Positions 10,561 to 19,928 of a stretch of DNA of 64,000 nt are shown piece after piece. The stretch spans positions 91,802 to 155,801 of the forward strand of contig SZWC01001190.1 in assembly GCA_023375785.1 (NCBI GenBank). The letters are read 5' to 3'. The notes beneath the pieces were generated by a model, which worked only from the letters and a program-made list of their open reading frames with translations, searched no databases and had not been told where the DNA came from. A program made the translations under genes and the position numbers. The DNA is from Penium margaritaceum (Eukaryota > Streptophyta > Zygnematophyceae > Desmidiales > Peniaceae). Numbering within the stretch: the stretch's first letter is position 1; every line of letters begins with the position of its first letter.

Positions 10561-13500
10561 GGAGAAGGCGGATCTGGCATGGTACAAAGACTCTGGGTGT
10601 ACCAAGAGTCTGACGCACCACAAGGGGTGATTTACGCTGTTGCTGTCCATCCCTCCCCGTCCTATCGCTTTGGGTGATGATCGGATGGAATATGCTGAAG
10701 GGATTGGGATTGTGGAGATGTGGTTGGAGACCCCGCTTGGCATTGAATTGGGAGTGTTCCATGGCGTACTGTACATACCTAATGTTGCGTTCAATCTTCT
10801 CTCAGTGTCCTCTCTCACCAACACAGGACTGCGAGTCGTCTTTGACGACGACTATGGCTACATCCTCGACAAGGAAACAGGAGAGGAGTTGGCCAGGTCG
10901 GTGAAGGAAGGCGACATGTACCGCCTGCTGGGTGCAACCAAGATCCCGCGTGAGCAGAGTCTTGCAGTAGTGATGCAGGCAACAGATGGCGAGATCTGGC
11001 ATGCGCGCTACGGCCACATCGGCATGCACGCCTTGCAGAAGCTTCAAGCAAAGCAGATGGTGCGTGACCTGCCTACCATCTCTAACTTTGAGCAGCAGTT
11101 GTGCATCGGCTGTTTGGAGGGGAAGCAGCACCGGGAGGCGTTCTCTGGAGCAGGGGAGCGTACGAAGGAGGTGTTGGAGCTGGTCCACACGGACTTGTGT
11201 GGACCGATGCAGACCCAGAGCTTTGGAAGCTCTAGGTATTTCGTGACCTTCATTGATGATTTCAGCCATTACACTGCTGTGTACTTCCTTCCTTCCCATG
11301 ACCAATGCTTTGACAGGTTCAAGGAGTTCAAGGCCATGGTGGAGAACCAGACTCGCAAGAAGATCAAGGCGCTGTGCAGCGATCGCGGTGGAGAGTACCT
11401 GAGCAAGGAGTTCCAGGACTACCTCGCAGCAGCTCGCATCAAGGCGCATCGTACCACGCCATACTCGCCGTAGCAAAACGGTGTAGCAGAACGCGCCAAC
11501 CGTACCATTGTGGAGTCGGCGCGCTCCATGCTGCACGCGGCTCGGCTGACCTACGACTTCTGGGCTGAAGCAGTGAGCACTACGGTCTACATCAAGAACC
11601 GTAGTCCAACTAAAGCACTGGAGTAGATGACGCAATACGAGGTGTGGTTCGGCAAGAAACCGAGCATGGGTCATCTCCGAGTATTTGGCAGCGTGGCGCA
11701 CATGCACGTGCCCAAGGAGAAGCGGCAGAAATTGGACGCAAAGAGTGCCCAGATGCTGATGATTGGCTACGACGTGGCAAGCAAGGCCTATCGCCTCTAC
11801 GAGAGGGATAGAGGCCACGTCATCATCTACAGGGATGTCGTCTTTAACAAGAGTAACGTCATCGGCACCAACATTGTCTGTGAAGAGACAGCAGAACCAG
11901 CAGTTGACAAGACAGTGGGAGCAGAAATCCTTCCTGACCCACTCTCTTCCGATTCTTCCTCTACGGTGATAGTGGGAGAATCACTCTACTCTCCCATGTC
12001 TGATGCAGCAGATACAGCAGCCTCCCCGGCAGAAGCAGAGTAGGGAGATGTAGCACCACCAGCAGCAGCAGTTGTGCCACCAGCACCGCGCGAGCCACCC
12101 GCTAACGCTCCAGCACCAGGTCGTAGGTACCCTCTTAGGGTGCATTACAAACCTGGTGAGCGCGGCCATTTCTAGATGCTGTAGGGACCAGAACTGATGA
12201 ATGTTGCAGTTGCAGCGGATTCAGATGAGCCAACATCATACAAGGAGGCCATGGCTCTACCGGATGAAGCAGATTGGGTGCAAGCCGTGCAGCAAGAGAT
12301 ACAGTCGCAGCTGAACAACGGCACGTGGGAGCTGACTGAGCGTCCACCTGGTCATAAGGTGATCAAGTGCAAGTGGGTATTCAAGAAGAAGCGGGGAGTA
12401 GATGGTAACCTGGAAAAGTACAAGGCGAGGCTCGTCGCCAAGGGCTACTCGCAGCAGGAGGGCATCGACTACACAAAAACTTTTTCCCCTGTTGTAAAGT
12501 TTGCCTCAGTGCGCACGCTCCTCTCTTATGCAGCAGCTGAGGACTTTGAGGTTCACCACATGGATGTAAAGACGGCATTCTTGAATGGTGACTTGGAGGA
12601 GGAGATCTACATGGAGCAGCCGGAGGGGTTCGTCATGGATGGCCAGGAGCACCTGGTTTGCAAGCTGCAGAAGTCGCTGTACGGCCTCAAGCAAGCGACG
12701 CGTTCTTGGAACCAGAAGTTGGATGCGGCGTTGTAGTGCATGGGATTTGAGCGCAGCGAGTGTGACTACAACGTGCATCGNGAGGTTCACCACATGGATG
12801 TAAAGACGGCATTCTTGAATGGTGACTTGGAGGAGGAGATCTACATGGAGCAGCCGGAGGGGTTCGTCATGGATGGCCAGGAGCACCTGGTTTGCAAGCT
12901 GCAGAAGTCGCTGTACGGCCTCAAGCAAGCGACGCGTTCTTGGAACCAGAAGTTGGATGCGGCGTTGTAGTGCATGGGATTTGAGCGCAGCGAGTGTGAC
13001 TACAACGTGCATCGCTGGCAGCATGAGCATGAGATACTCATCGTTATTTTCTATGTGGATGACATGCTCCTCCTTTCCAACAGCATGTCTGCACTGCATG
13101 AGTTCAAGGAGGCCATGCAGGAGCGCTTCCAGATGTCTGATCTCGGGGAGGAATCATACTTCCTCGGTATCCAGATCATGCGTGACCGCAAATCTCGCTC
13201 TCTCTTGCTACAACAGAGTCGCTACATCAAGGACATACTGCAGCGGTTCGGCATGACAGAGGCCAAACCCATCGGCACGCCGCTGGAGACGCGGATGTAG
13301 CTGAGCGGCAGAAGTACCAGAGCGCCGTCGGCAGTCTTATATACCTGATGGTGGCAACCAGGCCGGACCTCGCATAGGTTGTGAGGGCTGTGAGCTAGCA
13401 CATGGCTAATCCCGGACCGGAGCACCAGAAGGCAGTGAAGCGGATCTTTCGCCACCTTGCTGGAACCATCAACGTCGATATCACCTACAACGGCAACGAC

Positions 13501-13938
13501 AACAACGTAATCGGCTACACAGATGGAGATTGGGCTTCAAATCCTGAGACTCGCAAGTCCATCTCTGGACATGTGTTTCTCATGAATGGAGATACCATCA
13601 GCTGGTGTAGCAAGCGACAGGTGGTCGTGGCCACCTCGAGCACAGAAGCTGAGTACGTCTCTCTCAGCTTTGGAGCCAAGGAAGCAGCTTGGCTCCAGCG
13701 TCTCATGGCGGAGTTGAGTGGGAGTGTAGCAGTTCCAGTTCTTGTGCGCGTCGACAACCAGAGCGCAATCGCACTCGCCAAGAATCCTGAGCACCATGTA
13801 CGCACCAAGCACATTGACATCGCATATCACTTCATCAGGCACATGGTGCAGGAGGGTGCTATCAAGCTGGAGTTTACTCCAACCAACAGGCAGGTCGCTG
13901 ATTTCTGCACCAGGGTAGTGAGCCGTGAGAAACAATAG
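10561..13938 (+). pseudogene. pol: pol of copy A (protease, integrase, RT, RNase H), broken
   Basis: In order: protease with DSG at 10589-10597; GAG-pre-integrase with HARYGHIGM and CIGCLEGKQH (about 11000-11140); integrase core with HTDLCGP, FIDDFS and SDRGGEY (about 11180-11620); a proline- and alanine-rich linker (about 11890-12120); RT from about 12190 with the YVDD box at 13052-13063; RNase H with TDGDWASNPETRKSISGH and AEYVSLSFGAKEA (about 13510-13900). The copia order, integrase before RT, is unambiguous. The reading frame is broken several times. Confidence 0.9.
12548..13014. other. Assembly join: single N at 12781 flanked by a 233-bp direct duplicate
   Basis: Bases 12548-12780 and 12782-13014 appear identical and meet at one N inside the RT region of copy A. 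No other copy in the window has this RT segment twice. An unmerged contig overlap explains it best. Confidence 0.88.
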
Positions 13939-13978
13939 TTCGGCATGAACGCATGTGGACACAGCCTACTTTGACTGT

Positions 13979-13993
13979 GGCAAAGTGGGAGAT
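13979..13993 (+). other. Polypurine tract of copy A
   Basis: GGCAAAGTGGGAGAT sits directly before the 3' LTR. The same tract appears on the minus strand beside the left LTRs of B, G, H, I and M, and on the plus strand in N (before 53209). It is a clear family-1 marker. Confidence 0.85.
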
Positions 13994-14731
13994 TGTTGGG
14001 AAAGGAGCCATCAGGCTCAATTTCAGGTCCACAGGAGCAAGTTCCAGGAAACTTCCAGATGCCTGCTCTAATTGTCAATCAGTCATCGCTATTTGAAAGA
14101 TTATGTAGCACATTATCTACAGTCCAAGTTTCAGGCCGATCCAACGGTCGGATTGGGAGATATGAATTTTCAAAGTTTCGGGGGTCATGGACGGCCGATG
14201 TTTGGGTGGCCATGGGTGATGGCTCCATGCCTTAGCCTGAGAAAAGAAAAAGGCAAGAGGTCCAGGGTCAAGACCTGATGGGAGAAATATCCAAAAAGGT
14301 CCTTGGTCTTAGGATTGCCTTGTCAGAGTGTGCTGACTAGGATAAAGGTACCTCTCCTTACTTTTTAGGTGAGGTGAGATCCTTGTGTGCTAGCCATGGA
14401 CACATGGCGATTCTCCATGGGTTAATGGGTGATGTGACGACTAGGAGTGTGCCATGAGAGCATTCTCTAGCTCTCTAGGTCGTGTGTGACTGGTCAGCAT
14501 GATTGTTAGGCTGATTTCCTCCCTTGTGTGAGATTGTGGACTCTAGTGTGTGAGCCTTAGCCTCCATGGCTAAGTGGTGTGGCTTGTGAGAGGGCTGACT
14601 TGCCCAAGCTCTAGCTCTATATGTACTCCATCATTTTGAGTGATTTAATAACCATTCTTCAGCACAAGTGATACCCTTTCAGTCCTACATGCTCGATGCT
14701 CCAAGGCTCCCTCTCTCCTCCAGATCCAATA
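13994..14731 (+). repeat. 3' LTR of copy A (738 bp)
   Basis: Begins TGTTGGGAAAGGAGCC after the polypurine tract and ends just before GCTAC, the second copy of the 5-bp target duplicate (14732-14736). It shares copy-specific variants with the 5' LTR at 8154-8890. Confidence 0.94.
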
Positions 14732-14736
14732 GCTAC
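14732..14736. repeat. Target-site duplicate (right) of copy A
   Basis: GCTAC, identical to 8149-8153. Gag of copy B resumes at once on the minus strand. Confidence 0.93.
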
Positions 14737-15615
14737 TACTATGGAGGCCACTATTTTTGCTTATGTTGAAAAGACTACTGGTGCTCCTTCTGGCCCCTCT
14801 TGAACTTGAAATACTGTTTTTTGTAGTACTTCTCTTTCTGCAAATAGAGGTACTTGCCTTTTATTCTTGCCTCTCTAATGCCTAAACGACTTGCTGTTGG
14901 TTGCATGAGCCCGTGGACATAAAAGCTGCCTCGGTGCTACTACTGCCATTGCGACTGTTAAATTTTGACGTAGTTCTACCTGAATTAAGTGTGTACAGAT
15001 GAAGTCCACGTCGAGAGTTGGTTGGAACTCCAATGTCTCTCACATAGTTTCATAGCTTGTTAGGAGTTCCCATAGCAAGAGGAGGATGAAGTGCGTCTCT
15101 TCCACAGAGTTACCGGCCACTTTGAGCTACTTTGCCAGCTCCTTGACCCTGGCAAAGTATGCCTCCATCCCTTTATCACCCTCTATTTTCAACGCCATCT
15201 TCTCCTCTAAAAGCATGAGGAATGCAGGATCCTTACTCTCATACTTCTCACACAATGCGTCCAATCCCTCTTTTGTAGAAGCCTTGTCACTCACGTATAA
15301 AAGATGTAGGTTGGAGATGGTATTAACAAGTAGCTTGTAGGCCTCCCTGTCCTTCTTCTACTCCTCATATGCCGCTACTGCAGTTGTGGATGAACTTACA
15401 TCTGCTACACCTTTATGCCGCATCTCTCCTTTCACCACCTGCGCTACGGTGATGCCTTTGGCCTGTGGATCTGGAGTTGACTCGTTGCCACTCACCACCT
15501 CCAATTTCTTCTCCTCTAAATGGAGGTGGCTACATATCTTCCAAAACGTGAAGTTGGCGCATTCCTCCAGCCTCTCCAAAGGCTTGGCTGTTCTTACAAT
15601 GTCTGCTGGTGCCAT
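14737..15615 (-). pseudogene. gag: gag of copy B, broken
   Basis: The minus-strand start is MAPADIVRTAKPLERLEECA, a diverged form of the family-1 gag N-terminus. The C-terminal part is on the other side of copy A (up to 8148). The capsid landmarks FTFWKI and YEE are still visible. Divergence from A, H and Q gag is marked, consistent with an older copy. Confidence 0.8.
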
Positions 15616-17054
15616 TTTAAGCCTTGGTAATGCCCAGTGCTTTCCTTGGATGATGGTGCTATCCCTGCTTCTACTTCTATTCTACCAGTAATCTGTCTGA
15701 CAGAAAATGGACTGTAGATGCAAGCAAACTAGGAATTAAAAAAAACAGAGTCTACCACTAGATCCAAAACCTTTTGGATCGACCTATATAACATGACCAT
15801 TAAGAGGGGATTTTGAAATATATGCCCTCTTGAGAACAGTGTATATTTCTGCTCCTATTCTAATTCAGATCAGCCAGCTTGTAAATGGCATTTCTCTTAA
15901 ACAAATTGATGGAATGCAAATATTTTTGTGCCAATAGGAAGCTTAGGAAAACTACTCTTAGTGAGGCTAGGTGTCATTCGGGCCGGTCATTGGCAGTACC
16001 ACGACTGGATTGTTGGAATCCTTTGTTGGACCACTGATGTTCGCATGTTTAAACAGAAAATTTCATGGTTTTTTTGTACGAATTCTGACCCATCTAATAG
16101 TATATCGATGTCAACTTGCACATGCCTAGTGTTCATCGGGGGTCGATGTACTATACCTCTTTTTTCTTAGGCCAACCGGTGGAATTTATGTTAGGCTTCT
16201 TTGAAAGGACCAGCATGTCTATCACGCTCAAACTATATATCCACATGCAAATCACAAATCCATGAGACGTGAAGAGGCTTGTCATCCCCCTCCTCCCCAC
16301 ACGACGGGCGTCGTTCAATGATCGTTGAATGCATCATTAGAAGCCTCGTTGTTTGTACCTGGACTCAACGACCGACTCCCTCGTCCTCTGTGTGCCTCAT
16401 CCTCTGCTTGCCTTGTCCTGTGCCTTCTCAGTATTCGACCTCCTTGGTCCTCTACCTCCCTCCTCTGCCTATCTCGTCCTCCGCATTCCTAGCCCTCTGC
16501 CTCCCTGGTCCCAAACCTAGCCCTGTCGACCCCCCGTGGCATCTACTGATACCTGTGCCTCAGGATGACAGAAGACCTTTGCTTTCCCATGGGTTTTTGA
16601 GTTTTGGCAAATGATAGAGAGTAGTTTGAGTGGAAAATGTGTAGAATTAATTCCAAAAATTCGTCTAAATGATGGTACAATAATAAATGCCAATAATTTT
16701 GTGAAGGAAGGTGAATAACAGGTTTGGGTTTCATTGGAATCTATCGTCAAGCACAGATTCCAACGACAGCCAGCTTCACCCTATAAATCGCATATGCCAC
16801 TTTTTAAATTTGATAAAATAACCAGAGAGTTATGCTCATTACAAGGCGACAGTCTTACTCGTATAGAAGAGTATAGCCGATCTCCTCTTGAGTATGACTC
16901 TCTATCTGACTGTTGGAGTTTTACAATTATGGGCTTGTTGAAATGTTTGTCTTACGAACTTGAACTCTCTGTGGTCGATTGTCAATTTTTTTCAAGTTTT
17001 GACCCTGTTACTTTCAAAGTGAAAGCCTGTGCGAACTGAAACAAGTAGCAGAAC
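15616..17054 (-). other. Leader (5' UTR) of copy B, interrupted by an 825-bp insertion
   Basis: 15616-15958 and 16784-17054 match the family-1 leader found between PBS and gag in A, H, I and Q, including the TCTGACAGAAAATGGACTGT block near 15700 and the TTTTTAAATTTGA block near 16800. The primer-binding site beside the LTR is poorly preserved. The middle is the TIR-type element described separately. Confidence 0.8.
15959..16783. mobile_element. Candidate non-autonomous TIR DNA transposon, 825 bp
   Basis: This block interrupts the leader of copy B and matches no other part of the window. Its left end begins TAGTGAGGCTAGGTGTCATT. The reverse complement of its right end begins TAGGGTGAAGCTGGCTGTCG. 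These align as degenerate terminal inverted repeats, roughly 19 matches in 23 columns by eye. Near the right end TTGGAATCT and AGATTCCAA form a 9-bp hairpin with a 12-base loop (about 16735-16765). A C/T-rich stretch with an irregular CCTCNTCCTCTG-like repeat occupies about 16370-16520. It has no convincing transposase. The TAG start hints at the hAT superfamily, but I see no 8-bp target duplicate. Confidence 0.45.
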
Positions 17055-17664
17055 TTGGATTTGGAGGACAGAGGGAGCAGGGAGACTTGGAGCAGCCAGC
17101 ATGTGGGACAAAGAGATTATCTGTTGTGCTAAAGAATGGTTGTTGAATCACTCAAAATGATGGAGTACATATAGAGCGAGAGCTTGGGTAAGTCAGTCCT
17201 CTCACAAGCTATACCACTTAGTCATTGAGGCTAAGACTCACACACTAGGATCCACAATCTCACACAAGAGAGGAAATCAGCCTACCAATCAGGCTAACCA
17301 GTCACACATAACCTAGAGAGCTTGAGAATGCTCTCATGGCTCACTCCTAGTGGTCACAAAACCCATAATCCCATGGAAAATCGCCATGACTAGCACATAG
17401 GGATCTTACCTCACCTAAAAGATAAGGAGAGATACTTTTATCCTAGTAAATACACTCCGATGTGGCAGTCCATGATCCCGAAAACTTCAAAAATCCATCT
17501 CTCAATCCGATTGTTGGATCAGCTTGAAACCTGGATCATAGACAATTTGCCACCTGATCTTTCCAATAATGAACTCGGATTGACAATTGGAACAAGCATC
17601 TGGTAGTTTCCTGGAACTTGCTCCTGTGGACCTCAAACTGAGCCGGATGGCTCCTTTCCGAACA
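17055..17664 (-). repeat. LTR shared by copies B and G
   Basis: A family-1 LTR of about 610 bp. To its left is the leader of B (the 5' side of B). To its right, ATCTCCCACTTTGCCGCAGT (17665-17684) is the complement of a polypurine tract leading into RNase H of G. One LTR therefore serves as the 5' LTR of B and the 3' LTR of G, giving an LTR-internal-LTR-internal-LTR chain. Confidence 0.85.
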
Positions 17665-17689
17665 ATCTCCCACTTTGCCGCAGTCAGCG

Positions 17690-19166
17690 TGGGCTCAGTC
17701 CACATGCCTTTATGCAAAACTGCTGCTTCTCACAAGTCATTGGCGTGGTGCAGAAATCAGTGACCTATTGACTCGTTGGAGTAAACTCAAGCTTGATAGC
17801 ACCATCATACACCATGTGCCGGATAAAGTGATATGCTATATCAATGTCCTTGTTGTGTGTATGGTGCTGAGGATTCTCGGCGAGTGTGATTGCGCTCTGG
17901 TTGTCGATGCGCATGGGAACTCGAACTACTGTATTCCCACTCATCTCCGCCATGAGAAACTTAAGCCTTACTGCTTCCTTTGCTCCAAAACTTAGAGAGA
18001 CCTACTCAGTTTTTGTGCATGAGGTGGCCACAACGACTTCCTACTTGCTACACCAGCTGATGACCTCGCCATTCATGAGGAACACATGTCATGAGATGTA
18101 CTTGCGGTCCTCATGGTTTGAAGCCCAAACTGCGTTTGAGTAGCCGATGATGCTCTTATCATTGGTGTTGTAGGTAATTCCGATCTTGATGGTACCAGCA
18201 AGGTCGCGGAAGATCCACTTCACAGCCTTCTGGTCCTTAGATCCAGGATTAGCCACGTGCTGGCTCAGAACGCTCACAGCCTCTGTGAGGTCTGGCCTGG
18301 TTGCCACCATAAGGTACATGAGACTACCGATGACGCTCTGGTACTTCTGACTCTTAGCTGCATCCGCTTTTGCACTGAAGCTCACAAGGTACTACCGCGT
18401 CTCAAGAGGCGTGCCGATGGGTTTTTCCTTTGCCATGCCAAACCACTACAAGACATCCTTTTGCGGCTCTACTGCAGTAAAAGAGAGCATGATTTCTGGT
18501 CACTCGTGATCTGGATACCGAGGAAGTATGATGCCTCCTTGAGAGCAAACATCTTGAAGCGCTCCTACATGGCCTCCTTGAACTCCTGTAGTGCAGGCAT
18601 GTTGTTGGAAAGGAAGAGCATGTCATCCACATAGAAAATGATGATGAGGATTCCATACTCATGCTGCCAGCGATTCACGCTGTAGTCACACTCGCTGCGC
18701 TCAAACCCCATGTACTGCAGCAACGTATCCAATTTCTGGTTCCAAGCACGTGACGCTTGCTTGAGGCCGTATAGCGACTTTTGCAACATGTAAACCAGGT
18801 ACTAGTCAGTCATGACCAACCCTTCTGGCTACTCCATGTAGATCTCCTCCTCCAAGTCACTATTGAAGAATGTCGTCTTGACATCCATGTAGTGAATCTC
18901 GAAGTCCTCAGGTGTTGGATAAGAAAGGAGCGTGTACACAGAGGCAAACTTTGCAACAAGAGTAAAAGTTTCCGTGTAGTCGATGCCTTCTTGCTCCAAA
19001 TAGCCTTTGGCGACCAGCCTCGCCTTTTTCTCTTCTTAGTTGCCATCTGCTCCTTGCTTGATTACTTTGCGCCCAGGTGGACGCTCAGGGAGCTCCCATA
19101 TACCATTCTCAAGCTGCGACTGTATCTCCTACTGCACATCTTGCGTCCAATCTGCTACATCTGGTA
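17690..19166 (-). pseudogene. pol: RT and RNase H part of copy G pol, broken
   Basis: Landmarks on the minus strand are [20 protein letters not shown], the FYVDDMLFLSN active-site box near 18620, SLMYLMVATRPDLTEAVS, and an RNase H tail with VRIDNQSAITLAEN-like sequence. The N-terminal RT sequence continues beyond the inserted copy H at 25806. Confidence 0.82.
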
Positions 19167-19171
19167 CAGCC
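19167..19171. repeat. Target-site duplicate (left) of copy H
   Basis: CAGCC precedes the left LTR of H and is repeated at 25801-25805 after its right LTR. RT sequence of G flanks both sides and reads continuously across the site. Confidence 0.92.
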
Positions 19172-19909
19172 TATTGGATCTAGAGGAGAGAGGGAGTCTT
19201 GGAGCAGCGAGCATGTGGGACTGAAAGGGCATCACTTGTGCTGAAGAATGGTTGTTGAATCACTCAAAATGATGGAGTACATATAGAGCTAGAGCTTGGG
19301 CAAGTCAGCCCTCTCACAAGCCACACCACTTAGCCATGGAGGCTAAGGCTCACACACTAGAGTCCACAATCTCACACAAGAGAGAAAATCAGCCTAACAA
19401 TCAGGCTGACCAGTCACACACGACCTACAGAGCTAGAGAATGCTCTCATGGCACACTCCTAGTGGTCACATCACCCACAAATCCATGGAAGATCGCCATG
19501 TGTCCATGGCTAGCACACAAGGATCTCACCTCACTTAAAAAGTAAGGAGAGGTACCTTTATCCTAGTCAGCACACTCTGACAAGGCAATCCTAAGACCAA
19601 GGACCTAATTGGATATTTCTCCCATCAGGTCTTGACCCTGGACCTCTTGCCTTTTTCTTTTCTCAAGCTAAGGCATGGAGCCATCACCCATGGCCACCCA
19701 GACATCGGCGGTCATGGACCCCTGAAACTTTGAAAATTCATATCTCCCAATCCGACCGTTGGATCGGCCTGAAACTTGGACCGTAGATAATTTTCCACCT
19801 AATCTTACAAATGAAGAAGACGAATTGACGATCGGAGCAGGCATCTGGAAGTTTCCTGGAACTTGCTCCTGTGGACCTGAAACTGAGACGGATGGCTCCT
19901 TTCCCAACA
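19172..19909 (-). repeat. 3' LTR of copy H (738 bp)
   Basis: Full-length family-1 LTR followed by TTCTCCCACTTTTCC, the complement of the polypurine tract. It contains the short hairpin GCCATGTGTCCATGGC at 19495-19510 (arms GCCATG/CATGGC), which recurs in most family-1 LTRs here. Confidence 0.94.
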
Positions 19910-19928
19910 TTCTCCCACTTTTCCGTAG

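Larger units (their letters stand above)
8154..14731 (+). mobile_element. Copy A: full-length family-1 Ty1/copia element inserted in B
   Basis: All parts are present in order: 5' LTR 8154-8890, primer-binding site 8891-8908, leader 8909-9535, gag from 9536, pol to 13938, polypurine tract 13979-13993, 3' LTR 13994-14731. Five-base duplicates GCTAC flank it. It runs on the plus strand, opposite to host element B. The two LTRs share variants not seen in other copies (for example GATGTTTGGGTGG) but differ at a few percent of sites by eye, so it is old but younger than B. The coding region is broken, roughly ten times. A 233-bp duplication around the N at 12781 inflates its length. Confidence 0.95.
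4678..17664 (-). mobile_element. Copy B: old family-1 element, split by copy A and by a small TIR element
   Basis: On the minus strand the order is right-hand LTR (17664-17055), leader, gag (15615-14737 continuing at 8148), pol (about 8080-5290), polypurine tract (5235-5221) and a partial left-hand LTR (5220-4678). Two foreign blocks interrupt it: copy A with its 5-bp duplication (8154-14736) and a TIR-type element (15959-16783). B diverges more from the family consensus than A, H or I and is broken in well over a dozen places, so it is one of the older copies. Its right-hand LTR doubles as the left-hand LTR of copy G. Confidence 0.85.

Noticed and set aside
10802-11818. Long antisense frame (338 residues) over the protease-integrase region of copy A
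   Set aside because: It mirrors the integrase coding strand codon for codon and resembles no known protein. GC-rich third positions often leave such antisense frames open.
12548-13014. Genuine tandem duplication of the RT core in copy A
   Set aside because: A single N separates exact copies, and three other single Ns in the window show the same arrangement, so an assembly artefact is preferred.
16279-16614. 111-residue frame inside the 825-bp TIR candidate
   Set aside because: The product is low-complexity Pro/Ser/Leu from the C/T-rich irregular repeat, with no domain motif and no sign of transposase.
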